Notes: generated from the sequence alone by a model not told the origin. Positions 26,640 to 37,022 are shown, counted from the first letter of the stretch. The stretch: 49,943 bases of DNA from Mucilaginibacter sp. (GCA_028288305.1 JAQBOA010000028.1:1-49943); one strand, 5' to 3'. Made by a program: numbers and translations.

Positions 26640-29600
26640 CTTTTTTAAACACTTGTAAAGCTTCATTATTTCGTGCTATTACAATAAATTTGTCTGCCTT
26701 GCCAATAATTTCTTTACTGTCTCTTACTTCGCCTTTTATAAATAAACCGCTGTTTACCGGGGTAACATAATCAAATCCATTAAAGCGGTTACCAAAAAAT
26801 GTAACTCCATAATTTGCATCAAAGCGCCCAACCTCCGGCTTAACACCGTAAAAATTTCCTGTAATAAATAAATCTTCTATGCCATCGCCATTTATATCTG
26901 TTGCCAAAACACTAAAAACCGGAGATAGCTGAGCCCTCATTGGCAAAGGCTTCATTATAAAATTACCTTTTCCATTATTATAAAAAACACAGGTTTGAGT
27001 TTGTTTTACTTCTAAAATACTAGCATTCTTTAATTCGTCCGATGTAAATATTTCGTCTATTGATTTACCTGCGTAAGCTTCGTACCTTAAAAATTTCTTT
27101 TTCAGGATAGGTATTTGTTTTACAATATCATCGTGCATATTAAAAGGATAGGCTTTACCATCAGTTTTATAGTATACTGGTATGCATTCAGTTTGCCCAT
27201 TATTATCAAAATCACTTATATATAATTTAGCTGGATGATCTTTGTCAGCTTTAATTTTTGAATTGAGGCCGAAATTACCGGCTATCAAATCAGGTTTCCC
27301 ATCTCTATTCAGGTCGGCAACTGTTAAACTATTCCACCAACCCGATGAATTTGGCACTTCGTATAATTTTTCTACCCTTCCATTTGCATATCTTAACACA
27401 GTTAATGGCATCCAATCGCCAACAACTACTAGTTCATTGTGTCCATCGCTGTCTATATCAACCCATTGTGCATCAGTAACCATTCCCAGCTTCTCTAATA
27501 CGGGTGCCGCGCTTTGCGTAATATCCGTATAATTACCATGCCCATCATTTTTTAATAATTTACTGGAAGGAATAATTCCATAAGATCCAGGGACACTGCG
27601 AGCACCAATAAAAATATCACCATTTTGATGATTAACCCGCACACAAGAAGCATTTATAGTTACCTGGGGCCAATTACTAAACCTGCGGGTAAAATTCCCT
27701 TTTCCATCATTGATATATAATCTTGGCAATAGGTTTAAGGAACCTTCCTTTTCCTGGTTTCCACCAGAAACAACTATCAAATCCAAATCACCATCGTGAT
27801 CTACATCGTAAAACTCAGCGCCGACACCTTCAAAATCTTTGTCCCGCTCGAATGCAAATTGTTTGTTTTGAATAAAGCTCCCGTTAATTTGCTGTATAAA
27901 CAACTTAGCAGTATCGCCGGTAGCGTTACTCATAAAAAAATCCTGCAACCCATCCCCATTAACATCACCAACCGCAAGTTTAGGACCCTCCGTTGATAAC
28001 ATCTTAGGTATCAGCCGTTCTACATCGAAATCTTTAAAATCATTTTCCCTGTGATTTATACTGCCGGATATTTGCTGCTGTGTTACATTTGCATAATATG
28101 GCTGGGTTTTATTTATTGCCGGTTTAAATACCTTGTCCGCATCCTTCTGATAAAGGGTTATTGTAGTATTGCATTTTATATTTTTCATAACCTGCATCTT
28201 CATATCAGGCCATATGACACGCAAACTATCAATCTTTTTGAAACTCCCTGTACCAAAATTTAATACCGGCTCAACACTACTTTCAAAGCCTCTTGTCGGC
28301 ATTTGTTCTAATAATTGCTGGGTGCCGTTTGTATATATGGTAACTTTTGTCCCAATTCCAAAAGTATTCATTCCCTTACCTTTCAGGTTTATTTTTAAAT
28401 AATGTGCATGTGTCCGTTCCGAAGTCATGTTCCGGTAAATAAACGCTTCACCATTTTCATTATTTACCACCAGGTCAAGGTCTCCGTCCCCATCCAAATC
28501 TCCATAAGCTGCCCCATTACCAAAAGTAGGTGTTCCTAAACCCAATTGTTCAGTAGCATTCTTAAACTGAAGATTTTTTTGGTTGATGAAGCCATAATTC
28601 GGTATACGTGTTGACGGCATTTTATCCAATATGGACTTAAATTTAAACCCGCCACTTTTTATTTCATTCAGTACCTCCTCGCTGCTGAAGTAGTTTAAGA
28701 AATCCTGGTTTGTCAGGTCTTTACTAATACCATTGGTAACAAAAATATCCTTCCAACCATCATTATTAAAATCAAAACAAAGGGCTCCCCAGCTCCAGTC
28801 AGTCGCAAAAACCCCTGCATATTGGCCTATTTCACTAAAAGTACCGTCGCCATTATTTAATTGTAAGCAATTAGCTAAAAATTGATGGTGCAAATCATTC
28901 TTTAATTTGGCATTGTATATATCATACTCATCAAACTTAGTAGTGGTTTTAAGGCGGTAATCACTTTCAGGCAACATATCTGTAGTCATCATATCCAGGT
29001 AACCGTCATTGTTAATATCAGCCATATCAGATCCCATTGAAGACATACTCATATGTCCCATGGCATCATTGCTATTTTCTTTAAAGGTGCCGTTATGCTG
29101 ATTGATGTACAGGTAATCGTGCTCAAAAAAATCATTACTTATATACATATCATCCCAACCGCTATTATTAAAATCACCGGCTGCAACTCCCAATCCAAAA
29201 CCAATTTCGCTACCGTAAATACCAGCCTTTTCGCTTACATCTACAAATTTACCATTGTCGTTACGGTAAAGCCGGTGACCGCCTTTAAGGTTGCGTATGT
29301 TACGCATATTAGGGTTATAGCCAAAACTTTCAATTGCGCGATAACTATTATTTAAAACAAAACAATCCAAGTCGCCGTCATGATCATAATCGAAAAATAA
29401 GGCCTGTGTTGATAACCCTTTATCGGATAAACTATATTTTTCAGCTTCCTCCTTAAATGTCCCGTCTTTTTGATTAATAAACAATTCGTTTCCTTTTTCA
29501 CCGGTTTTAAGGGCCCCGCTGTTACAAACATAAATATCAAGCCAGCCGTCGCCGTTAATATCTACCATGGTTACCCCGGTATGCCATTTTCCCTCTCCAG

Positions 29601-29934
29601 CCAACCCTGCTTTTTCTGTTACATCTTCAAATTTCCAGTTACCTTTATTGATATAAAGTTTATTACTTCCTTGATTTGAAGTAAAAAATATATCAGGTTT
29701 ACCATCATTATTCACATCACCAATAGCTACTCCGCCTCCGTTATAAAAATTACGGTAGTTAAAAACATTAAATCCTGCTTTATCAGTTACTTTATTGTTA
29801 AACGTTATACCCGTTTTTGAGGATGGCATTAACTGAAACAAAGCATTTTTGGGATCAAAATGATCATTGGAATGACAGGAAATAAGAAAAAGAGGAAAAA
29901 CGGTAAGAATTAACTTAACAACACGTGTTAGCAT
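26629..29934 (-). CDS. FG-GAP/VCBS repeat lipoprotein with UnbV (ASPIC) domain, copy 1
   Basis: A 1101-residue lipoprotein (signal MLTRVVKLILTVFPLFLISC, Cys20). It has the same plan as the gene at 22134-25451: calcium-loop repeats (by eye 13, such as DVNNDGKPDIFF, DINGDGWLDIYV and DLDGDGDLDLVV), a UnbV/ASPIC-like region (QMPTRGFESSVEPVLNFGTG, then RVIWPDMKMQVM) and a second propeller ending near the C-terminus. It lies 71 bp after SusD in the same direction, with a terminator-like hairpin in the gap, so its level may be tuned below SusCD. In Bacteroidota such genes recur beside SusCD pairs; a role in surface capture of substrate is likely but not proved. Confidence 0.85.
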   Translation of the reverse strand: MLTRVVKLILTVFPLFLISCHSNDHFDPKNALFQLMPSSKTGITFNNKVTDKAGFNVFNYRNFYNGGGVAIGDVNNDGKPDIFFTSNQGSNKLYINKGNWKFEDVTEKAGLAGEGKWHTGVTMVDINGDGWLDIYVCNSGALKTGEKGNELFINQKDGTFKEEAEKYSLSDKGLSTQALFFDYDHDGDLDCFVLNNSYRAIESFGYNPNMRNIRNLKGGHRLYRNDNGKFVDVSEKAGIYGSEIGFGLGVAAGDFNNSGWDDMYISNDFFEHDYLYINQHNGTFKENSNDAMGHMSMSSMGSDMADINNDGYLDMMTTDMLPESDYRLKTTTKFDEYDIYNAKLKNDLHHQFLANCLQLNNGDGTFSEIGQYAGVFATDWSWGALCFDFNNDGWKDIFVTNGISKDLTNQDFLNYFSSEEVLNEIKSGGFKFKSILDKMPSTRIPNYGFINQKNLQFKNATEQLGLGTPTFGNGAAYGDLDGDGDLDLVVNNENGEAFIYRNMTSERTHAHYLKINLKGKGMNTFGIGTKVTIYTNGTQQLLEQMPTRGFESSVEPVLNFGTGSFKKIDSLRVIWPDMKMQVMKNIKCNTTITLYQKDADKVFKPAINKTQPYYANVTQQQISGSINHRENDFKDFDVERLIPKMLSTEGPKLAVGDVNGDGLQDFFMSNATGDTAKLFIQQINGSFIQNKQFAFERDKDFEGVGAEFYDVDHDGDLDLIVVSGGNQEKEGSLNLLPRLYINDGKGNFTRRFSNWPQVTINASCVRVNHQNGDIFIGARSVPGSYGIIPSSKLLKNDGHGNYTDITQSAAPVLEKLGMVTDAQWVDIDSDGHNELVVVGDWMPLTVLRYANGRVEKLYEVPNSSGWWNSLTVADLNRDGKPDLIAGNFGLNSKIKADKDHPAKLYISDFDNNGQTECIPVYYKTDGKAYPFNMHDDIVKQIPILKKKFLRYEAYAGKSIDEIFTSDELKNASILEVKQTQTCVFYNNGKGNFIMKPLPMRAQLSPVFSVLATDINGDGIEDLFITGNFYGVKPEVGRFDANYGVTFFGNRFNGFDYVTPVNSGLFIKGEVRDSKEIIGKADKFIVIARNNEALQVFKKAKK

Positions 29935-29950
29935 ATAAATTTTTCTATAA

Positions 29951-29985
29951 AAATAAAAAAACAGAGCAGCTTACGCTACTCTGTT
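29951..29985 (-). terminator. Intra-operon terminator between susD-like and FG-GAP genes
   Basis: On the minus strand AACAGAGTAGC (29985-29975) pairs with GCTGCTCTGTT (29970-29960), an 11-bp stem with one mismatch around a 4-nt loop, then TTTTTTATTT. It sits between the SusD stop (30006) and the FG-GAP start (29934). It should stop most transcripts after susCD and let a fraction continue. Confidence 0.75.
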
Positions 29986-30005
29986 AAAAAAGCTTTTCAA
30001 TACAA

Positions 30006-31541
30006 TTAATAACCTGGGTTTTGTTTCAGGTTAGGATTTGAAATTAATTCAGGTGAAGGTATCGGGAAAATAAACGTGTGCTGATCAGCATCCTGTGTTT
30101 TAGCAGGATTACGGGCAGCTGTAAAATACGGAGTTCCGGTAGCTACTTCAAAGCGGATCAGGTCGTTTCTTCTCCAGCCTTCCCACATCATTTCTCTGCT
30201 TCTTTCATCAAGCAAACTCTGCCAGGTTAGGTCTGTAAGGGTCCAGGCTGGAACACCAGCACGGAAACGTATTTTATTTATCACAGTAAGCGCGGTGGTC
30301 ATGTCGCCGTTATGCATAGATGCTTCAGCCAGCATCAGGTAAGCATCGGCTAAACGGAAAATAACCATATCATTACTCTGGTTACCTGAAGTTCCTGCTT
30401 CAGGGTGATACTTTATATTACGTGCACCTGCTAAACGAAACGCACCCGATGGGTCTGATAACTTTGTAACGTTTGGATCAAAAATCAAAGGTAAGTTTGA
30501 CTGAGCGTCAGTGAGTGGTGTAACACCATCAGCAGCATACTGCTGGCCAATTAAAAACTGAGCTTTACGTGTGTCTGCAGGGTCAAACTTATTTATAACA
30601 TCTGCTGTTGAGCAGAAACCATTCCAGGGTGAACCGGTTAATCCAAAGGTTTGGTTTGATTGGTAGTGCAAGGTTTGCATTTCCCAGTTCATACCGCCAA
30701 TTTTAATTTTGTCAAAAGGCACCACCAATATATTTTCGGTTGATCCATCGTTGGTTGTAGAGAAATTATCAAAATAATTCGGCTGTAAAACGTATTTGTT
30801 TGAGGTAATAACCTGGTTTACTGCAGTAATGGCTTTATCCCACTGAGGTGTGCCTGTATATACCTGTGCATTCAAATAAAGCTTGGCCAATAACATGTAA
30901 CCCGCATATTGGGTTACCCTGCCATAGGTAGTTTTATCAACTGTTGCTGATAACAATGGTACATTTGTGGTCAATTCAGATTCCAAAAATGTATACACCT
31001 GAGCGCGGGGCATTTGGACAACCTTGCTTGGGTCAGTGTTATAATCAGTTACTACCGGAATATTACCAAACATATCCATCATCTGGAAGAAGAAATAAGC
31101 GCGCAATACCTTTAACTCTGCAACAGTTGAAGCATAATTTGCCGGTTTATTCGCCAACCCATTTAAAATGCTCAACGTAAAATTCACCCTTCCGATTCCG
31201 TTGTTCAAATCACTCCATCCGCCATCCACGAAAACGTCAGGTTTAAAGGAATGCAGCCACAGCCCCTGCCATTGGCCACCGTCGTACCAGTCATTTCCCC
31301 TGGTAGGTACGATAATTTCATCTGTCGTAATTTCATTCATCTGGTTTACGTTACCATCAGGTATACTCTGCAAGGCGATATATGCAGGTGCAACCCCGGC
31401 GGCTATTTGAGCCGGAGTTTGATAAAAATTATTTGTAGGCTCTACACTATATAACTTTTTATCAAGCTTGGTACACGATTCTGTTATACTGCCCGCCAAA
31501 AACATCGTACAGGCAATAATTAAAATTCTTTTTCTTTTCAT
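30006..31541 (-). CDS. SusD/RagB family nutrient-binding outer-membrane lipoprotein
   Basis: A 511-residue surface lipoprotein that should cap the SusC channel and bind its ligand. The signal ends in ITESC (Cys23). The N-terminal part has YSVEPTNNFYQTPAQIAAGV, typical of SusD-like proteins; TPR-like helices follow (AELKVLRAYFFFQMMDMFGN). The C-terminal region has RLADAYLMLAEASMHNGD and LLDERSREMMWEGWRRNDLI, strong SusD marks. The GTG at 31544 precedes the better ATG at 31541. It lies 29 bp downstream of the SusC gene. The ligand cannot be read from sequence; neighbours GH37, GH65 and GH130 suggest an alpha-glucoside or mannoside-containing glycan. Confidence 0.93.
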   Translation of the reverse strand: MKRKRILIIACTMFLAGSITESCTKLDKKLYSVEPTNNFYQTPAQIAAGVAPAYIALQSIPDGNVNQMNEITTDEIIVPTRGNDWYDGGQWQGLWLHSFKPDVFVDGGWSDLNNGIGRVNFTLSILNGLANKPANYASTVAELKVLRAYFFFQMMDMFGNIPVVTDYNTDPSKVVQMPRAQVYTFLESELTTNVPLLSATVDKTTYGRVTQYAGYMLLAKLYLNAQVYTGTPQWDKAITAVNQVITSNKYVLQPNYFDNFSTTNDGSTENILVVPFDKIKIGGMNWEMQTLHYQSNQTFGLTGSPWNGFCSTADVINKFDPADTRKAQFLIGQQYAADGVTPLTDAQSNLPLIFDPNVTKLSDPSGAFRLAGARNIKYHPEAGTSGNQSNDMVIFRLADAYLMLAEASMHNGDMTTALTVINKIRFRAGVPAWTLTDLTWQSLLDERSREMMWEGWRRNDLIRFEVATGTPYFTAARNPAKTQDADQHTFIFPIPSPELISNPNLKQNPGY

Positions 31542-31570
31542 CACTTTTTTATTTATTTATAAAAATGTTA

Positions 31571-34500
31571 TTATTTAAGTGAAACATTTACGCCTAAAGT
31601 AAATGACCTAACTCTTGGATAAAAGGCCTGTTGGCCGTAATTTGCGTCTATATATGCCTGATTTTTAAGGCCATTTGTATTTAGGCCAAATAAAATACTG
31701 CCATTCCCGTTAGCGTTTTCAGTTTTAACTTCAGGATCAAGCCCTCTGTATTTGGTAATCACAAATAAGTTGTTTGAAGAAACAAATACACGTAATGCGC
31801 TTGCAAAGCTTACATTTTTAAAGGAGTAACCTAAAGTAGCATTGTCCAGGCGCAGAAATGAAGCACTCTCCAACCATTTATCAGATGCTACAGGAGCATC
31901 CTTTATTCCATTTGTAAGGGCTTCCTTAGTTACGTTGTTTCCCGGTAAACGGGTAACTGTCTCTACGTCAAGCAAGGTATTGTTGAAAATTTTCTGACCA
32001 TAAATACCTCTTAAAGCGAAATTCAGGTTCCAGTTTCCGTAGTCAAAGCTATTGGTTATGCCATAGTTAAATTTAGGGCTGGGGTCAATGTAATGACCGG
32101 GGGGATTCGCATTACCACCAGGATCACTAGGATCAACAGATACCCCATCAAAAGTTTGATGTCCACTAGCATTAACGCCTGTGTAGTGAGGCAAATAGAA
32201 TTCGAAAGGACTATAACCAGGTTTTAAGAAAGTAATAGGATTAGAACTTAATCCACGGCCCTGGGCATAGCCAACCGGTATCTGTGTAGCTGTTAACTGG
32301 TAAGTTTGTCCGGCATAAGAGTACTGACCGGATAAACTGGTAATCGTAGTTTTAATAAATGTAATTTGACCACTAGCTGTCCAGTTTAATTTATGTCCCT
32401 GGATTATCCGGCCTGTCAAAGATAATTCAAAACCTTTATTTACCAGTGTACCTACGTTGGCTAATATGGTGTTGTAAACAAATGGAGGGGTAGGTACGGT
32501 GTAATTGTACAATAAGTTTTTTGTTTTATCATTAAAATAATTCACATCGCCTGATATGCGACCGTTGAACAATTCAAAATCGAGACCAATATTACGACCA
32601 TGTCGCTCTTCCCATTTTAATAGCGAATTAGGATTTTGGTTAACAGAATAAGAGCTTAAATAGGAATTGTTTGCTGCATTAAAATAATTATTGCCGGCTG
32701 CGACGGTGCCCAGGGTGCTATAAGCGCCAATGTTATCAGAGTTACCTGTAACGCCATAGCCCGCTCTTAATTTCATATCGGATATCCAGTCGACATTGGC
32801 TAACAGATCTTTCTTAAAGCGGTAGGCTAAGCTGAATGATGGGAAATAACCATGTTGATTATTAGATCCAAATTTTGAAGAACCATCCTGGCGTATTGTT
32901 CCAGTTACATAAAAGCGGTCATCATAATTATAAGCCGCACGTGCAATAAAGGATATCAGCGTATATTCCTGCTTGTATGATCCAATACCATTGTATGAAG
33001 TGTTACCGGCACCTAAATTGTTATACAATTGTTCAGGTATGATATACTGTTGTCCTGCTGCTGCAAAATTATCATAAAAATAATCGTTATATTCATAGCC
33101 GCCCAGCAAATTCAGTGTGCTTTTACCAAAAGTTTTATCATAATTAATATGAATATTTCCTTTGTAAGAGTAGGTATTTTCATTTGCCTGTGCTGCCTGG
33201 TTTACATTGTTTTCAACCGGGAAAGATGGAATAAATCCATACGACTGAACATTATTAAGAGAGGATGACCCCAGTACGCCAATCTTTAAATCGTGCGTAA
33301 TTGAATAATCGACCGAGCCATGTATCAGCGTAAGGTATTCCTTTGCGCCAAGAACTTCCTGGGTCATGTGCTCAACCGGGTTTGCCAGGTTAAAATCCGT
33401 GTAAGCATAAAAGGACCCGTCCGGATTTCTAACTGGATATGTAGGAGGCGAATTATACATGTAACTAAAAGTTTGATAATCAGTAAACTTGCGTGTTGTG
33501 CTTACATTTTGAATGCCAACCTTTACATCCAATTTATCATTAAGCGCTTTTTGTTCTGCTTCAAAACGCACGCCTAATTGCTCCTTACCATTATTTATAA
33601 TAATACCCTGCTGATTTTGATAATCAACCGACGCGATGTAATTAAATGTATTAGTCCCTCCGGAAATAGATACGGAATGCCTATGCTGATACGCTGTGCG
33701 GCTGATAGCTTTTTGCCAGTCGGTATTACCGCCCTTATCATAAGTGGCAACTAATGTTGGGTCAATTGCGGCCTTATATTGAGCTGGCGTAAGCAAGTCA
33801 TAGTATTTGCTTTGAACACTTGAGCCCACTAAGCCATTATATGAAATTACCGTACGTCCCGCTGAACCTTTTTTAGTGGTAACGATAATTACACCATTTG
33901 CACCGCGCGAACCGTATATTGCAGCTGCTGATGCATCTTTTAATATATCGTAAGAAGCGATGTCATCGGGTGGAATGTTTTGAAATTGATTCGGATCGTC
34001 AAGGATCACACCATCTACTACAAACAATGGCGATAAACCGCCTGAAAGTGAAGATTGCCCTCTTAAACGTACTGAAGCAGTTTGGTTGGGGTCACCACCC
34101 GGTTGGGTGATAGTTAAACCGGCCACTTTACCTGCTAACTGATCAACAGGGTTAATAATAGCACCCTGGTTAAAGTTTTTGGCAGTTAAGTTAGCTACAG
34201 CGCCGGTTACATCTTTCTTGCGCTGTGATCCATAACCGAAACTGGTTACTGTTACTTCACTTAGTGCAGTGTTTGTAGCGCTAAGCTTAATGTTTAAAGG
34301 AGAACCGGTTATCGGAACTTCTGTGCGGTCGTACCCAATGTAGGTTACTACAAGGGTAATTGCAGATTCGGGCACTGACAATCTAAAGGCTCCGTTAGCA
34401 TCGGTAACGGTTCCGATTGATGTGCCTTTTGCTAAAATGGATACACCGGTAAGAGGTGAACCATCTTTTGAGTCTGTTACTTTACCAGTAACTGTTTTGT

Positions 34501-34576
34501 TTTGAGCCATTGCTGGTATCACAAAAAAGCATAATAAGATAAAACAACTTACTTTGAGTAAATTTTTTAAATACAT
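31571..34576 (-). CDS. SusC/RagA family TonB-linked outer-membrane transporter
   Basis: A 1001-residue TonB-dependent channel for import of oligosaccharide or another large nutrient. It has a signal peptide (residues 1-24), then a carboxypeptidase-regulatory-like domain (KTVTGKVTDSKDGSPLTGVS, about 27-100). A SusC-type plug follows (SEVTVTSFGYGSQRKKDVTG, then VRLRGQSSLSGG, FVVDGVILDD, DILKDASAAAIYGSRGANGV up to about residue 235). The rest is the 22-strand barrel ending FTLGVNVSLK. There is no extra N-terminal signalling domain, so this is not a transducer that talks to an anti-sigma factor. First gene of the susCD-FG-GAP operon, downstream of a 691-bp AT-rich leader. Confidence 0.95.
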   Translation of the reverse strand: MYLKNLLKVSCFILLCFFVIPAMAQNKTVTGKVTDSKDGSPLTGVSILAKGTSIGTVTDANGAFRLSVPESAITLVVTYIGYDRTEVPITGSPLNIKLSATNTALSEVTVTSFGYGSQRKKDVTGAVANLTAKNFNQGAIINPVDQLAGKVAGLTITQPGGDPNQTASVRLRGQSSLSGGLSPLFVVDGVILDDPNQFQNIPPDDIASYDILKDASAAAIYGSRGANGVIIVTTKKGSAGRTVISYNGLVGSSVQSKYYDLLTPAQYKAAIDPTLVATYDKGGNTDWQKAISRTAYQHRHSVSISGGTNTFNYIASVDYQNQQGIIINNGKEQLGVRFEAEQKALNDKLDVKVGIQNVSTTRKFTDYQTFSYMYNSPPTYPVRNPDGSFYAYTDFNLANPVEHMTQEVLGAKEYLTLIHGSVDYSITHDLKIGVLGSSSLNNVQSYGFIPSFPVENNVNQAAQANENTYSYKGNIHINYDKTFGKSTLNLLGGYEYNDYFYDNFAAAGQQYIIPEQLYNNLGAGNTSYNGIGSYKQEYTLISFIARAAYNYDDRFYVTGTIRQDGSSKFGSNNQHGYFPSFSLAYRFKKDLLANVDWISDMKLRAGYGVTGNSDNIGAYSTLGTVAAGNNYFNAANNSYLSSYSVNQNPNSLLKWEERHGRNIGLDFELFNGRISGDVNYFNDKTKNLLYNYTVPTPPFVYNTILANVGTLVNKGFELSLTGRIIQGHKLNWTASGQITFIKTTITSLSGQYSYAGQTYQLTATQIPVGYAQGRGLSSNPITFLKPGYSPFEFYLPHYTGVNASGHQTFDGVSVDPSDPGGNANPPGHYIDPSPKFNYGITNSFDYGNWNLNFALRGIYGQKIFNNTLLDVETVTRLPGNNVTKEALTNGIKDAPVASDKWLESASFLRLDNATLGYSFKNVSFASALRVFVSSNNLFVITKYRGLDPEVKTENANGNGSILFGLNTNGLKNQAYIDANYGQQAFYPRVRSFTLGVNVSLK

Positions 34577-35267
34577 AAAATTTGGTTTAAGATTTATTGG
34601 TCAATTGGTTTATTAAAATTAACTGATTTAATGTTTAAAACAAAGTATCAATTGAATTTTTTTTGGTTTTGTAATTATAAATTTATATTGGTAATTACCT
34701 GTGATATTTAGTGTGACGTACCCCCTTCCTGGTTTAAGTTATTGTAAACATTGAAATCATATTTCATCAGTAAAAATTTAAATATAAATATCAATTACTA
34801 CAATAATTAACTTGTTAAATAGTTACCTATTTATAATATGCTAATTACTTAAGCACATTTATAAGCGGTAATTTCACCAAACATGCCACAGCACCTTGGT
34901 GATAGAAAATCAATAAAAATTATTATTTCGGTTTAATCAGTTTATAACGGCTATAAAAGCTTGTCCGCTTTTATTTAAATAATTGAATGCTTACCAAAGT
35001 AAAAGATATGTTACAATATTACCTATTTGTTTACAGTAAATTTAAAAAAAAAAGGCATTTTTTAAATTCAAAACTCTGTAAATCAGTATTCTTTAAAAAA
35101 AATTACCAAAAAAAGTATAAACATAATTTAACCTTTTTATTGATGTTAAGTTAACTTAATTGCAATAATAAAGTAAAAAAGCAAGCAACTTAGCTTAATG
35201 ACAAGTATCAACCAGTATTTTATCTATTGTTCACTTTACTATTATTATATATAATTTTAGCGAAAAG
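34577..35267. other. Long AT-rich leader region of susCD operon
   Basis: This 691-bp region has no credible gene. It holds two copies of a recurring motif, read on the minus strand as AAATAGGTAA (34832-34823) and CAAATAGGTAA (35029-35019). A 7-bp hairpin, TCACCAA/TTGGTGA, spans 34874-34902. A TACTTTG box at 34647-34641 resembles a -7 element but has one spacer base too few and no -33 partner. The length suggests regulation by a transcription factor, leader RNA or both. Confidence 0.4.
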
Positions 35268-36899
35268 TTAAGATTTGTTAGGCAAATCAACTGCTTTAAT
35301 AGCCATTATTTTGTGATCAAATTGTTCGCTGGGTACAAGTGCTTTTGCTTTGATACGCATCTTATAAACATAAATGGTATTAACTGAATATTCCAAAATG
35401 TTGGCAATAGTTTCGTTATCGTTAATGCCAAGCCTCATAAGGGCAAAAATCCTAAGATCTGTATTCAATACTTCATGGTCTTTAGGCCATATCTGGTCTT
35501 CTTTTTTTAACAGGGAGTTAAAAACAGTAATAAAATTAGGGAATATTTTAAGGAAAATGTGATCAAAGGTGTAAAACAACGTTTCGCGCTCCTTTTTTAT
35601 GTTTATTTCATTGACTGATAGTAATATATCGTCATATTTTTTTATTGTTAGCTTCCGCTCGATGTTTCTTTTTAGCTTTTCAAGTTTTAAAATATAACCT
35701 GATATTACATTGAAAAAGTAACCAATATATTCTTCCTTAATATGCGTATCTTCTGTTAGCCTGTCATTTATTTTTTCCAGCTGTACATTCTTTTCTTCAA
35801 TTATTTTTTCTTTAGCTTTTAGTCTTTTTAACTGTATAAATACAATAAATGATATTAAAGTTATCAATATTGCAATAACTGCGATAGATAAAAAGTAAAG
35901 AAGGAACCTATTTTTTTCATTCTCAGTAGTAATGATCTTTTGTGCAGCTACCATTGGTAAAACCGCGCCAATTTTAATTTTGCGAAGCCGGGCTCCGTAA
36001 TATTGTGCATCATCCATCGCCTGCTGTATAAATATATACGCATCTTTTATATTTCCATCCTGATACAACTGTTGCCCTAGCTTAAAAATAGCTAATGTTT
36101 CTTTTGTTGAAGACCTTATATCGTTTATAGCGCCTATGGCCAAAAGTTTTGTACGATCGTCACCCTGGTATATATCACTATAAAAAAAACTCAAACCTGT
36201 AGCTATCATAGCCCTTTGATGAGCTGTAAGATTGTAATGGGCAAGAAGTTTTATGTAATAAGGTGACGGATGTTGGTTTTGCCCGGTTCTTATCTGCCTG
36301 TCACCCAAATAATATAGCATGTCAAATGAATTAGGTTTTGAAAGGGTAATAGCCGAATCTAAATATTTGAGGGATAACGCATTATCATTTGGTGAATAAT
36401 TCGTGTCATTATTATAGTCTGCAAGATCAGCATATGCCCTTGATTTTAATCCGTAATACTCTAATTTAGAGCTATCATTAAGGAAATGGGTATTTATCTG
36501 ATTTAAACAATCAAATGTTTCTTTGAACATACCTGATGATAACAATATAAAGCCTAATTTTATTCTGCTTTCATATTGTTTTGGCACATCGTGTATAATA
36601 TTACTTATGGTAAGTAATTTTTGAGTATAAACATAAGCCGAATCAAACTGGTAAACCTTATACTCTTCATACAATTTTCCGCAAATATCATACTGAGAAC
36701 TGTAATTTATTTTTGAAGTAGCTGATAATCTGTCTTTTAAATTTTTTATTCGTGCTTCCTTTTGGCCATCATATACCTTTTTTTTTGTAAGCTCGTTTTT
36801 TAATTCGGTTAAAAGACTATCTGTTTTTACAGATGAACCGGCAGAAAATGCAAAATATCCAAAAAATACAAGGAAAAAAGTTGGTAAAAAAATTCTCAT
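35268..36899 (-). CDS. DUF6377-type membrane-bound regulator
   Basis: A 543-residue protein with a signal peptide (about 1-20). A periplasmic helical region of TPR-like repeats follows (about 65-310; examples YEEYKVYQFDSAYVYTQKLL and RAYADLADYN). Next come one membrane helix (about 333-355), a cytosolic coiled coil (357-383) and a C-terminal DNA-binding-like part with LGINDNETIANILEYSVNTI (491-510), a LuxR-like helix-turn-helix. This layout matches the DUF6377 regulators that often flank SusCD loci in Bacteroidota. The protein probably senses a periplasmic signal and controls susCD and neighbours. It lies between the trehalase and SusC genes, all on the minus strand, with 691 bp on the SusC side. 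Confidence 0.78.
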   Translation of the reverse strand: MRIFLPTFFLVFFGYFAFSAGSSVKTDSLLTELKNELTKKKVYDGQKEARIKNLKDRLSATSKINYSSQYDICGKLYEEYKVYQFDSAYVYTQKLLTISNIIHDVPKQYESRIKLGFILLSSGMFKETFDCLNQINTHFLNDSSKLEYYGLKSRAYADLADYNNDTNYSPNDNALSLKYLDSAITLSKPNSFDMLYYLGDRQIRTGQNQHPSPYYIKLLAHYNLTAHQRAMIATGLSFFYSDIYQGDDRTKLLAIGAINDIRSSTKETLAIFKLGQQLYQDGNIKDAYIFIQQAMDDAQYYGARLRKIKIGAVLPMVAAQKIITTENEKNRFLLYFLSIAVIAILITLISFIVFIQLKRLKAKEKIIEEKNVQLEKINDRLTEDTHIKEEYIGYFFNVISGYILKLEKLKRNIERKLTIKKYDDILLSVNEINIKKERETLFYTFDHIFLKIFPNFITVFNSLLKKEDQIWPKDHEVLNTDLRIFALMRLGINDNETIANILEYSVNTIYVYKMRIKAKALVPSEQFDHKIMAIKAVDLPNKS

Positions 36900-37022
36900 A
36901 GTAATTGGTTTATGTAATGCGACTAAGCTATACTTTAAAAATAATATAAAATAATTTAGCCGACAATTTTTAATTATTTAAGAGAAATAGATTAAACTAC
37001 ATAAATAATTAAAGAAAACCAA

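Noticed and set aside
27242..27532. Plus-strand open frames opposite the FG-GAP genes
   Set aside because: They are shadows of the repeated calcium-loop coding sequence and have no protein-like features.
34641..34647. TACTTTG box on the minus strand as susC promoter
   Set aside because: The spacing within the -7 box is one base short and no TTTG lies at -33.
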